32,500 bases of DNA, from positions 1-32,500 of the forward strand of contig CAUYUJ010019111.1 of NCBI GenBank assembly GCA_963575745.1, in the 5' to 3' direction. Of the stretch, positions 9,446 to 18,250 are shown in pieces (the stretch's first letter is position 1; every line of letters begins with the position of its first letter). Source of the stretch: Prorocentrum cordatum. Taxonomy: Eukaryota; Sar; Dinophyceae; Prorocentrales; Prorocentraceae. The position numbers were made by a program, and so were the translations under genes. Below the pieces are notes generated by a model. It saw only the letters and a program-made list of their open reading frames with translations. It searched no databases and was not told where the DNA came from.

Positions 9446-10947
9446 CTTCCAGCAGCGCGACTCTTACTAGCGGCTCCAAGTTGTTGTCGAAGATGCCCCT
9501 CAGGTGGTGGCCACGCCTCTCCCACCAGACCCCCCCCAGAGCGACGATCGCCTTCTCGAGCGACCCCGCCTCCTCCAGCACCGCGCCCCCTAGCCTTACC
9601 ACCTCCTTGACCTGGCCCTCCTCGTAGTCCTGGTGGTCCTGCGAAAAACCGTAGTAGGCCCTGGCCGCAGTGTCCAACGGTCTTCCCTTCGAGTCGCACT
9701 CGATGATGACCTCTCCTGCCCTCGTTGACTCCTCGATCCTGCCGCCAAGCGCCTCTTCGTCACCGTGCTGATCTGGACCCCCCCCCCCCCCGCCGTGCTC
9801 ATCGTCTCCCGCTTGGCGATCCCGCCGAGCCCGCCGCGTCACCGTCCTTGCCACCAGGTCGGCCATCTCCTGCGAGTACGTCTCGCTGCGCTTGGTGACT
9901 GCCTTGCCCTCCACCAAGTCGTGCACGTGGTCCCCGCTGCAGCGGAGATTGAGGGCCTTGGCGACGTCCTCCGAGGTCGACGCGATGCGGGCGGGCTTAA
10001 GGTGAAGCCCACCTGCGGCGCTCCGAAGGTTGAGCGCGCACTGGTCAAGGCGGACCTGGCGCCACGCGGGGTCGGCGAGGATCGGGGCGAGCAGGCGCCA
10101 CGCCGCCGAGAGCCGCGGGTTCTCTCCTGAACAACCCCGCCCCTTGGCGGCTCGCTCGGCCATGGTCCTCTTGGCCAGCGCGAGAAACATCGCGCCCTCC
10201 TTCTTGACCTTAGACAGGTCGACCCCGCGCGACTCGTTGAGCGCAACGAACGCGCAGAAGGCGGTGCACGGCCAGCTAATCCACGTCTCGTGCGGGTCGT
10301 AGAGCTGGACGAGGCCCAGGAGAAGCTCCCTGTCCCTCCTGCGGCGCAAGTCCTGGCCGCACTGGAGCCCGATCTTGATGGCCCGGCCGCCCTGCTGCAC
10401 CACCGCCTGGGAGATGCGAGCCTCCCCCGTGGAGATCTCCAGGAAGTCCTGCCTGCGACCTTGTTGCGGCAGGAGTGCCGCCTGCTCGCCGAGCCGGCTT
10501 CGGATCTCGCCCTCGGACGGGCCCGAGTTCATTTCCCCGACCTTTTCGCCTCCCTGAACCTCATCCTCCTCGACCTCTCCTGCCACCGCCTTCTCTAGGA
10601 AGAGCGCGGAGTTGGCCAGCGTCTGATCGCTCAAGAGGCCCACCAAGAAGCCAGAGGCGGGACGCCTCGTGGCCGCAAGGCCCGCGGCCTCCGCGCAGCG
10701 CTGGCACGCCGGCGCGCCTGGGTGCGCGGGCGGGGACCGCGTGGCGAGCGCTAGCTCGAGTAGCGCCTCCCAGCCCAGGGCGGGCAGCTCCTGCACGTCG
10801 ATCCCTGCTCCGTAGAGTTGTCCCATGACGCCCGCCCCTGGCGGGACGAGGACCCGCATGTGGCCCTTGTGCACGAGCGCCCACAGGATATCCTCCTCTT
10901 TCCTCGTGAACTCGGCGCCACTGATGAGCTCGACTGCAACCCTGCCA
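9414..10947 (-). pseudogene. Cytosine-methyltransferase-like domain ORF
   Basis: Open from the TAA at 10950-10952; the first ATG gives 486 residues from 10874. Near residues 141-155 is RQDFLEISTGEARIS, resembling SAM-binding motif I. Residues 198-206 read WISWPCTAF, resembling the catalytic Pro-Cys motif IV of C5 cytosine methyltransferases. ENPRLSAAW (251-259) sits where the ENV motif would be. DQCALNLRS (277-285) and HVHDLVEGK (316-324) follow. I know the same layout from dinoflagellate retroelement polyproteins. The N-terminal 140 residues are unrecognised. The first frame ends at a TAG overlapping the RT ORF, which is read +1. Whether it methylates DNA cannot be seen; a catalytically dead or repurposed SAM fold is possible. 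Confidence 0.55.
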
Positions 10948-10949
10948 TA

Positions 10950-11942
10950 TTAGTCCGCCCGCACCGCGCCCAACGCTTTCGTGCGCAGGAGGTCGGGCGG
11001 CAGGGCCGCGTACATCTGGTAGTCGTTGTCGTGGTCTCGGTGGGCGAGGTCGCGGCAGAAGATGCGGAGGTCCGCCTCTGCCTGCGTCAGGAGGCCCGGG
11101 ACCTCACCCAAAGCGCCCTCGGCGATCCGCGCTGCCTGCAGCATTTCCTTTCGGAAGCTCAAGCTCTGCGACGGGGCCTCGCAGATCATGTTCGCGGCGA
11201 TCACGTTGTTGATGGTGCACTCCCTGAGCTCGAAATCCGGGGGCCCATTGCTCGAGTGCTGCAGGCCGTCCAACACCTCGACCGTCTCGGGATCCAGAGC
11301 CAGCTTGTCGCGGTAGTCAAGCATCGTCCACTCGCTGCCTGCCAGCATAAGCGTGCCTTTGCCTGGCTCATCGCCCTCGCCCCGCGTGATGGGGCCCACG
11401 ATGGCCTGGTGAGTGGTGACCTCGCCTGCCTTTCCGCGCCCGTAGTGCTGCTGCATGAACGCATCTGCCGCTTCCGCGAGCTCAGGGCACCCGTAGTCCA
11501 CAGCATGGGCTGCAAGGGCCACGTCGCATTCCTCATTCGCCTCCTTGGCCGCTCGGACTCGGACCCGATTCCGGAGATAGCAGCCGAGCAAGCCAGTCTC
11601 GGCAGCAACGTGCGCCAGCGCAGGGTCGGCGTCGATCTCATGCATCACTTCCTTGCGCCTGGCCAGCTCAGGGGTGGAGTCCGGCAACTGGGCCCGCTGC
11701 TGCTTGGTCTGATGGTGGTTGCCAAGCCAGCGGGCGTCCGGGCCTTGCATGGTGACGCGCAGGTGCTCCTCTAATTCCGTCGGGTTGAAGTCCTTGAGCT
11801 CCTGCGGTGCCTCTACCCAGCCCAAAGGCGGGGGCGCTGCGCCCTCCGCCCCGTCCTTGGCCGCCTCCGCGGCCAGCGCTGCTCGGCCGTCGCTCTCATC
11901 TACCTCCTGGCACTGGCCTGCGCTGGGGTCTATGTTGCCGCC
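10950..11942 (-). pseudogene. Unrecognised pol N-terminal ORF
   Basis: The frame is open from near 11942 (GNIDPSAGQCQEVDESDG) with first ATG at 11825, and ends at TAA 10950-10952 after 291 residues. The next ORF continues in the same frame after the stop (YGRVAVELISGAEFTRKEED). It is acidic and helical, with HEIDADPALAHVAAETGLLG, CYLRNRVRVRAAKEANEECD and SEWTMLDYRDKLALDPETVE. No family recognised. It lies between the CCCH finger of Gag and the methyltransferase-like domain, so it is probably the N-terminal part of the Pol polyprotein. I see no retroviral aspartic protease motif (D-T/S-G) in it. Confidence 0.5.
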
Positions 11943-12801
11943 TCTCCGACCGTCGACGCCTTTGCCGCCGCCTTCTTGGACGCGTCCTCAGCCCCCTGCG
12001 CATGCTACAGCGCCTCGATATTCTTGTTTGCCTCCTCGCGCGCGCGCCCACCTTGGGGCCTCCCCTGGGGCCCCCCCGCTTGCTCAGCTGCATCTGCACG
12101 GAGCGGTCTAGCAGGCCAACCTTGCCGATCGGCTTGTGCGAGCGCGGGCACGACGAGTCATGGCACCCCTTCCAGCTGGAGTTGCCCCAGCAGATAATGC
12201 GGCCGCTCGCTGGAGACTTGGGGCGGTGGTCGAGACTGCGGCCGTGCTCCTTGCGAGAAAGGGCGTGCCCAAGCAGGCCAGCGCCCCCTCGACCTCCTGC
12301 GGCCCCTCCTGCCGACCCCGCTGCATCGGGGCCCCCTGAGCCCGTCTTGCCCGCTTTGGGCCCGGGCCCGGGGTGGATGGGCTGCGGGGGGGGGGGGGGG
12401 GGGGGGCGCGTTGGAGCGGAAGGCGGCCTGCCACTGCGACCTCGCCAGCTTGTTGTGGTGCCTGACAATGCTGTCCGTCATAAAGTACTGGTCAGGCTCG
12501 TCCCAGAAGTAGGTGCGCGGCATCCGCAGCCAAGGCCGCGGGTCCCCGCTGCTGGTGGGGGACGCGCACGCGAACCTGATGCGGTCCCAAGTCGGGTTCT
12601 CGTCGCACCCTCTTCATTCGCAGCTCCTCGCACCAACGGCCGCATAGCTCCGCCCAGATGCCGAAGATGATGTTAGGGGGCCAAGCGTACTCCGCCTCGA
12701 CATTGAGGCTGAGCAGGTGCTCGGCGGCCTTGATCTGCTGGTCGTAGTGCTCCTGGCCATAGAAGCAGGCCCGCGCCCACGACTCGCGATTGGCGTCTTG
12801 G
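11943..12801 (-). pseudogene. Gag C-terminal half with CCCH zinc finger, frameshifted
   Basis: After the TAG at 12804-12806 the Gag frame continues: FQDANRESWARACFYGQEHY, then AEYAWPPNIIFGIWAELCGR. It shifts by one base near 12600 to ENPTWDRIRFACA and DEPDQYFMTDSIV. It then enters a Pro tract encoded by a 21-base G run (plus strand 12386-12406), where the frame changes again. The third frame carries a CCCH finger at about 12136-12195: CWGNSSWKGCHDSSCPRSH, spacing CX8CX4CX3H. Such a finger near the Gag C terminus would package element RNA (inference). Two more TAG codons follow (12005-12007 and near 11936-11938) before the next ORF. I recognise this Gag arrangement from dinoflagellate YR-element-like sequences. 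Confidence 0.6.
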
Positions 12802-12803
12802 AA

Positions 12804-15650
12804 CTAGTGCTGGGGCGTGGACGCATGCCTCGGGCGCGTCTCCAACTTGTAGTCCTTCGGGGGCAGGTAGCCGTCCATGTCCGCCTCCGTCGTCCTCGGG
12901 AAGTTCGCGCAGCTGAGGCAGTAGTCCGGCAAGTGCAGGTGATCGCGCCCCCCATGCTGGAAAGCTGCGAAGCCGTGCGCGATGCTGTTGGAGATGTTGG
13001 CGGGGAACTCGATGGACCTGAAGAGCGGCCTCGAGTTCTGACCCGCGGACCTCAGCGCGTGGAAGGCATCCTTGCCAAGCAGTCCTGGGCACAACGTGAC
13101 CGTGTAGTAGTCGCACCCCCTGGCCATGAATACTAGCTGCTCCTCCGCGCGCCCGACGCTGGCCAGCGTGCCCTTTGCTGCGCCGCCTGACTCCTCAGCG
13201 TGCTTGTTGGCCCTCCCCAGCTCGCGCACGAGGTTCTGCAGGCCAATGCCCACCTCAGACTCCGCCGCAGGCGCTGCCAGCACCCTCTCCCCCTGCGGCA
13301 GGGAGAGCGCGCCTGCGTGCCACTCCCTAGGGCGAGTCGCCCTCTCCACAAAGGAGGGTGACGTAGGCGGCGGAGTGTTCGAACTGGCTCCTCCTGATCC
13401 GTAGAACGTGCTTGGGTTGAAACCTGGGCGCGCCTCCGGCCGCGGTGGCGGCCTCTGCCCGAAGCCGAGGAAGCCCGGCCCCGGTGTAGGCAGAGTCGGG
13501 CCCGACTGGCCCTCAGGAGAAGCCCGTGCGGGGGCCGCCGGCCTCGGACCTCCCCCCGCCGTCTCGCAGCCCTCGTGCGGCGCGCGTGCTGGAGGGGGGA
13601 GCGGCGGCCCATCCGCTGCGCCCGGGCGCTGGCTGCCCTCGCCGCCCTCGAGCTCTCGACTCCAGAGGTCGCGGCACCCTCGGAGGAGACTGACGCCGAC
13701 CTCGCTGACTCCTCCTCCACGCAGCGCGTCGGCCGCCTCGATGAGCTCCGCCAGTAGCTCGTGCTTGCCCATCCCGCTCTCCGCTGAGATGACCTCTCGA
13801 GCTGCGCCGTCAGCGAGGCCGTCGGCGCGCTTGGTGAGGTAGGCTGCAACGAGGATAGACCTCGGATCCTGGCTCCTCTGCTTCTCGTCCTGCGCCTGGG
13901 CTCTGCGCAACTTGTCATCGAAGTCATCGTGGGCGCCCTGTCGGGTAGGTGTAGCGCTGCGACTCCGTGACCGAGCCCGCTTGGCCATGAGATGCCGACT
14001 GCGATCCTTGCTCAGCACGATGGCCGATGCTGGGCTCATGGAGTCGCCGCGGTAGTTCGCGCCGCCCCCGTGGTCCGACAGGCGCGGCGCGGCGCGGGGC
14101 CGCCAGCGGATCGCGGGCGGCTGCGCCTCCACGAACTCGTCGAGCAGCTCGGGCCTAGGCGGGGCGAGGGCCCCATCCGAGACGGAAAAAGTCAGCCCCA
14201 AGCCCACCGCCTCCACGTCCGTACGAGGGCCGTCGCTCTTGCAGTTCTTCGTCGGGCCGACGAAGCGGGCGGGGAAGCTGCAGCGCGCGCCCCACTCTGA
14301 TGCCCCCGCTGCCAGAGGGTCACGAACGTGAATGAGCCAGGTCGCGTCCGCCTCGGCCTTGGCTGGGCTGCCCTTGCGGCTAAAGGCCGCCGGCGCGCGA
14401 CGGGCCACGCGCTCCTCGCTCCTCCACTCTGGCCTCGCACCTCCTGGGCGCTGGCCACCGCCCTCGCCCTCTCGATGGGGAGTCGCCGACCGGCTACGCC
14501 AGCCCACCGCGCGATCAGCCGCGTGAGCCGTGCACGGCGAGAAGCCGTCCTTCTCAACCGCGTGGGGGCGGCGGCGCTGTGAGCGCGCGCACCTCCGCCG
14601 AGCCGCCCGGCTCTCGTAGGCACCCGCGCGATGCACGCACGTGCGGAAAGTCCAGGTGCCAGCCTCCTCTTGCAGGTCACGGGTGTCCGAGACGGCTGCG
14701 TCCTCCACCAAGAGGACGACCGGGCTTCGCCTAGCAGTGTCCCTGCAGCACTGGGCGCTCAAGACCTGCGCGCCGCTCTCGGTGATGTAGGCCACCTGGT
14801 CGGCCTGGCAGACATCTACGCTGGGCTCCGACTCCGTCTCCGAGTTGGGGTCCGTCTCCTCGGCCTTGCCCGCCGGGTGCCCCGGCTTTGGGTGCCTCAT
14901 CCTCTTCCGGGCGCAGCACTCGAATAGTCGCCCCACTGCCCTGCCCGCGCCCCGGCCTGCCCGAGCGCAGCAGAGCCTCCCGCCCACGCGGGCCCTGCCT
15001 GCGGGAGAGAGCTCGGCCACGTCCGCCACATTGATCGGGGGGCTGTGGGGCGCGACGCACGACGAGCAGATGTGCGCCATCGGCCTGTCCCCGGTGGGAA
15101 GCGGGCGCGGAGTAGTGGCGCACAGGTGGGCCATCCCGATGCCGTCGTCATCGCGGGTCGCCTCCAAGTCCGCCTTCAAGTGCCGATGCGAGCTCCCCTT
15201 CACCTCGCGAAACTTGTAGACGCACCCGTGGCGAGTGAGCTGGCCACTCTTAAGTGGGCCCTGCTCAAGCCTAGCCGCGGATCCTCCCGAGCGGACGATG
15301 AGGTCGTTGGGCATCATCTTCTCTGCCCCTCCTCCTCGGCCTCGGACCTCCTTATCGATGTCGTCTTCGCCAATCTCGAAGGACTCAGCTTCGCGTCGTG
15401 CCCTGACTTGTGGCCCTGCGCGAACCCTCTCATTGTGGTGGACAACAGCGCCAGGTATCTCCATGCTGACGAAGCCCAAGGCAGAAGCCCAGCACGGTGG
15501 CCATCGCGACCGCCGCCAGGGCCGTGGCAGCCCACTGCAGCCTGGCCCAGTAGGCCCCGAGCATGTACCGGCCCATGGAGTCCACCAGTCCCACGATGAA
15601 AGCGATGAGTTGGTGGAGGAGGGCGCCCAAGGCGTAGCCCATCCTCTCAC
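12804..15650 (-). CDS. Long Gag-containing ORF of the retroelement (948 codons)
   Basis: Longest open frame of the window. The first 55 or so residues overlap the membrane-helix ORF in another frame and are probably shadow; coding character starts near GFVSMEIPGAVVHHNERV. A Cys-containing region follows (MAHLCATT, then AHICSSCV, residues about 174-199). Residues 200-550 are charged and low complexity. A plausible separate Gag start is the Met at 13988 (MAKRARSRSRS), followed by RSILVAAYLTKRADG and a Pro-rich hinge. The last 110 residues (FMARGCDYYTVTLCPG, KDAFHALRSAGQNSRPLFRS) match the conserved Gag-like core I know from dinoflagellate elements. It ends at a TAG with the same frame continuing beyond. 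Product: capsid-like structural protein that binds element RNA. Confidence 0.6.
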   Translation of the reverse strand: MRGWATPWAPSSTNSSLSSWDWWTPWAGTCSGPTGPGCSGLPRPWRRSRWPPCWASALGFVSMEIPGAVVHHNERVRAGPQVRARREAESFEIGEDDIDKEVRGRGGGAEKMMPNDLIVRSGGSAARLEQGPLKSGQLTRHGCVYKFREVKGSSHRHLKADLEATRDDDGIGMAHLCATTPRPLPTGDRPMAHICSSCVAPHSPPINVADVAELSPAGRARVGGRLCCARAGRGAGRAVGRLFECCARKRMRHPKPGHPAGKAEETDPNSETESEPSVDVCQADQVAYITESGAQVLSAQCCRDTARRSPVVLLVEDAAVSDTRDLQEEAGTWTFRTCVHRAGAYESRAARRRCARSQRRRPHAVEKDGFSPCTAHAADRAVGWRSRSATPHREGEGGGQRPGGARPEWRSEERVARRAPAAFSRKGSPAKAEADATWLIHVRDPLAAGASEWGARCSFPARFVGPTKNCKSDGPRTDVEAVGLGLTFSVSDGALAPPRPELLDEFVEAQPPAIRWRPRAAPRLSDHGGGANYRGDSMSPASAIVLSKDRSRHLMAKRARSRSRSATPTRQGAHDDFDDKLRRAQAQDEKQRSQDPRSILVAAYLTKRADGLADGAAREVISAESGMGKHELLAELIEAADALRGGGVSEVGVSLLRGCRDLWSRELEGGEGSQRPGAADGPPLPPPARAPHEGCETAGGGPRPAAPARASPEGQSGPTLPTPGPGFLGFGQRPPPRPEARPGFNPSTFYGSGGASSNTPPPTSPSFVERATRPREWHAGALSLPQGERVLAAPAAESEVGIGLQNLVRELGRANKHAEESGGAAKGTLASVGRAEEQLVFMARGCDYYTVTLCPGLLGKDAFHALRSAGQNSRPLFRSIEFPANISNSIAHGFAAFQHGGRDHLHLPDYCLSCANFPRTTEADMDGYLPPKDYKLETRPRHASTPQH

Positions 15651-15855
15651 CCAGCCACTTCAACGCAGCCTCGACTCCTGCGCTGACCGTCTCCCTGGAG
15701 AAGAACTGCGACCTCGACCCAGCGCCGGGGGAGGGGGCCTGCGGCTGCGGCGGCGCCTCGCCGACCCCAGTGGCGTTGGCAGCGTCGCCCGACCCTGGCG
15801 GGGGCGGGGGAGGGCTCTCCTCTGTGGCTCGCGCCAACTCCGCGGAGTTCTCCGG
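15430..15855 (-). pseudogene. Two-helix membrane-like domain of the leader protein
   Basis: Same frame as the upstream leader ORF, separated from it by a single TAG (15856-15858). After a Pro-rich stretch, residues about 66-90 (YALGALLHQLIAFIVGLVDS) and 97-118 (WARLQWAATALAAVAMATV) form two hydrophobic segments split by a short polar turn. This is the pattern of a helical hairpin or two transmembrane helices. The frame changes near 15470-15490 into the long Gag-containing ORF. Membrane segments are not standard for YR retroelements; they could target particles to membranes or be an env-like relic (inference). A hydrophobic structural helix bundle is an alternative. Confidence 0.45.
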
Positions 15856-16425
15856 CTAGACTTCGTCCTGGGGCGGGGTCGGCCCCCTGGGCGTCTCCGT
15901 CTCCTCCTTCGCCAGGGAGCCTCCGAAAGGGGGCTCCGTCCTCGCCTCCGCTGGAAGGGCGTCGGCGTAGTAGTAGCCGTAGTAGCGGTAGTACTCCTGG
16001 TCGTTCCCGCTGCTCTCGGCTGAGCGCTCATCCGGACCGGCCATGGCTGGCGGCGGGTCCGTGACCAAGGGCTCGCTCGGGGCAGGGAGCGCTGCTGATG
16101 GAAGTGGCCTAGACGGCGCCTCCACCGCTAGCAGCTCGTCACTGTCCGTAGTGCTGCAGCTAGCTCCCCGCGTCTCCTCCGGCGAGGCCTGCTGCTCATC
16201 AGGGGCGCCATCTTCATCTGGTCGTGCCCGCTCATGGCCTCCCTCCTCGGGGCCCGCCATCGTGGCAGTCGCATGTACTGTCGCATACCAGCTCACGCCG
16301 AGCGACGAATCGAGCCAGGTGACCAGCGCCCCGACCGCCAGCGCGAGAGTACACTCGATGCTGTGAAGCGGCCTCATGACCTCCTCGTCGCGACGCCCCG
16401 CCAGACAGCGCCACAGCTGGGGCAC
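15856..16425 (-). CDS. Leader ORF with hydrophobic segment, acidic tail
   Basis: 189 codons, the first ORF downstream of the right direct repeat on the minus strand. Residues about 16-55 (MRPLHSIECTLALAVGALVT, then WLDSSLGVSWYATVHATATM) are hydrophobic and could be a signal anchor. The rest is acidic and Pro/Ser/Glu-rich with a Tyr-rich patch (YYRYYGYYYADA) near residue 148. Met17 is an alternative start that puts the hydrophobic stretch at the N terminus. It ends with TAG, and the frame stays open beyond it into the two-helix domain. No family recognised. Confidence 0.5.
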   Translation of the reverse strand: MPQLWRCLAGRRDEEVMRPLHSIECTLALAVGALVTWLDSSLGVSWYATVHATATMAGPEEGGHERARPDEDGAPDEQQASPEETRGASCSTTDSDELLAVEAPSRPLPSAALPAPSEPLVTDPPPAMAGPDERSAESSGNDQEYYRYYGYYYADALPAEARTEPPFGGSLAKEETETPRGPTPPQDEV

Positions 16426-16450
16426 CCGCGGGCGTCACGTCCGCGGCGGA

Positions 16451-16532
16451 CCGCGGGGCTCCCCTCCGGAGCCCCCGCCCGCACTGGAGGGGGGACCTGG
16501 CCCAGCCACTACCCAGCACTCCTCGGAGTGCC
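16451..16532. repeat. Terminal direct repeat, right copy (5' end of the minus-strand element)
   Basis: About 82 bp matching the left copy at 563-643 in the same orientation with small differences. It contains a local palindrome, GGGGCTCCCCTCCGGAGCCCCCG (16455-16477), able to form a hairpin; the left copy keeps a related one (GGGCCCACCTCGAGGGCCC). The leader ORF begins about 25 bp further on in the minus direction, so promoter and transcription start should lie here or just beyond (inference). Confidence 0.7.
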
Positions 16533-17097
16533 CGTGCTATAGATCCGCCCGCTCACCCCAAAATCACTCGCGGCTCCGCAGGAGCCTTGAGCAAACGGCG
16601 GCGGAGGAGGACAGCAGGAGAGGAGGCTACGAGGCGGGAGGAAACCCACTGTTCTAACGAACGATCGCGAGGCGCCCTCCCCAAAATGCGGAGGGTGCCG
16701 CCTCGCTCGGCGAGGAAAACCCACGATTTCCAACGGAGACAAGACCCGTCGCTAATTCACGCCCCCTTGATCCATGTTTGCGATCGCCTGATGCTCTGAA
16801 TGTGAGGAAAAGAAAGGGGGGGACGGTGGTGTACGAGGACGGGTCCTGGGGAAAGCGCTCTTCGGATCCCCGTCGGGGGCGCTGCGGGGCTGGCATCGCT
16901 GCTCTAGCCCCAAGCGAAAAGCGGACACCTGGCTCTGCATGCCGCTGCCTAGTAGGCACCGAGCAGAGTGTCCCGAAGGCCGAACTGTTAGCGTTCGGCC
17001 TGGTGCTTGAATGGACCTCGGGAAATGACGAGTTTGTGACCGACCACGCCAGTCTTGCCAGGCACTAGGACCAGACCCTTCGCTCCCCCTGTGCCAG
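16533..17097. other. No gene seen
   Basis: Moderately GC-rich sequence between the element end and the first CTC microsatellite. It includes a short GGCGGCGGAGGAGG run near 16590-16625. Open frames on both strands are short and lack coding character. Confidence 0.6.
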
Positions 17098-17290
17098 TCG
17101 TCTCCTCCTCCTCCTCCTGCTCCTCCTCCTCCTCCTCCTCCTCCTTCATCTCCTCCTCCTCCACCACCTGCTCCTCTTCCCCTCCCCCCCCCCTCCCCCT
17201 CCCCCTCCCCTCCCCTCCCCCTCCTCCCTCCTCCTCCTCCTCCTCCCTCCTCCTCCTCCTCCTCCTCCTCCTCCTCCTCCTCCTCCTACT
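17098..17290. repeat. (CTC)n / (TCC)n pyrimidine microsatellite
   Basis: About 190 bp of almost pure pyrimidine, mostly CTC with C-rich interruptions at 17175-17235. Homopurine-homopyrimidine composition over this length can adopt triplex DNA. Ser- or Glu-rich open frames here are repeat artefacts. Confidence 0.95.
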
Positions 17291-17994
17291 CTCCCTCTTC
17301 CTGATGCCAAAACCTCTGCCAGGCCAGAGCGCGACTTCGGCCACTCAGAGCGTGTCGTTGCTCGCGCCTCCGCTGGTGTGGCTGGGCTCGCGGCCGCCTC
17401 GCCGCCCCCCGGGCGGGCTGGGGGGAGGCCCTGAACGACTGCCCGGCGGGAGTGGGCGGGCGTCCTCCGTAGGGGGTGCGTCCGAATGCCCTCCCAGGGG
17501 TGCTCCTCCGTAGGGGGCGCGTCCGAATGCCCTCCCGAGGTTAGCAGGGTCCAGCCGCACACAGCCCCCAGGGCCCAGGCACGGCAATGGCCAGGCACGG
17601 CGGTACGCCGGATGCCCTCTGCGGAAACAGAAGGCAACACATTCAACCCCGAAAAAATCATCCCGACATGGGACGCACAGAGACATGCTAATACTACATG
17701 TCCGCCTTGGAGGCGCGCGACCGACCCGAACATATCTATATATACAAATAGCATACCCATCTTGTCGTGTATCTTTTCTCGAGCGGTGTGGCCAGAAATC
17801 GCACGCCACGACGCATATACAACAATATGTCTCGGTGCGCACGTCGCCCCTGGGGGGGCGACGCACACACGGTATAAGCATGTTGGGGCGACACCGGTCC
17901 CAGGGGTGTATCTTCGAAGCCACCCCTCTTTTTCTGGGCGGCCAGGCTTCTGGGCCAGAGATCGGGGACCGGGGGAGGGAGGTGCGAGGATTGA
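17291..17994. other. No gene seen; short direct repeat and hairpin
   Basis: A 33-bp unit is repeated with one mismatch at 17463-17495 and 17504-17536 (41-bp spacing; contains GTCCGAATGCCCTCCC). A hairpin lies at 17843-17862 (GTCGCCCC, loop, GGGGCGAC) and can extend outward with a bulge. A long minus-strand frame runs through much of this stretch, but it continues into the neighbouring microsatellites and resembles no family. Confidence 0.6.
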
Positions 17995-18090
17995 GGAGGA
18001 GGAGGGAGGAAGAGGAGGAGGAGAAGGAGGAAGAGGAGGAGGAGCAGGAGGAGGAGGAGGAGGAGAAGGAGGAGGAGGAGGAGGAAGGTG
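17995..18090. repeat. (GGA)n purine microsatellite
   Basis: GAGGAGGAGGGAGGAAGAGG-type sequence of near-pure purine, opposite in strand sense to the CTC tract at 17098-17290. Confidence 0.95.
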
Positions 18091-18110
18091 CCTCCCTGGG
18101 CGCCCTCGTC

Positions 18111-18250
18111 GCCGCGGGCTGGATCGGCCTCGAGGCTGTGGTCGCAACGCACGCCAGGAGGGGTCCAGGAGTCGATCCTCGCCGCGGGCTGGATCGGCCT
18201 CGAGGCTGTGGTCGCAACGCACGCCAGGAGGGGTCCAGGAGTCGATCCTC
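18111..18250. repeat. Perfect 70-bp tandem duplication
   Basis: 18111-18180 and 18181-18250 are identical. The unit starts GCCGCGGGCTGGATCGGCCT and ends GAGTCGATCCTC. No mismatch between copies means a recent duplication or strong homogenisation. The region after it, 18251-18690, holds no gene I can support. Confidence 0.97.

Larger units (their letters stand above)
563..16532 (-). mobile_element. Giant tyrosine-recombinase (DIRS/Ngaro-type) retroelement, decayed copy
   Basis: All coding signals between the two direct repeats lie on the minus strand in one order: hydrophobic leader, Gag-like ORF with CCCH finger, methyltransferase-like domain, RT, RNase H, Cys/His zinc modules, tyrosine recombinase. 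RT plus a tyrosine recombinase, with no DDE integrase or protease seen, is the hallmark of DIRS-order retroelements. DIRS1 elements are known to carry a methyltransferase domain after RT/RH; here the methyltransferase-like domain precedes RT. At about 16 kb (about 13.7 kb without the nested insert) it is far larger than the 4-6 kb usual for the order. Direct rather than inverted ends favour an Ngaro/PAT-like end structure. Several in-frame stops and frame changes suggest a dead copy. Confidence 0.75.
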
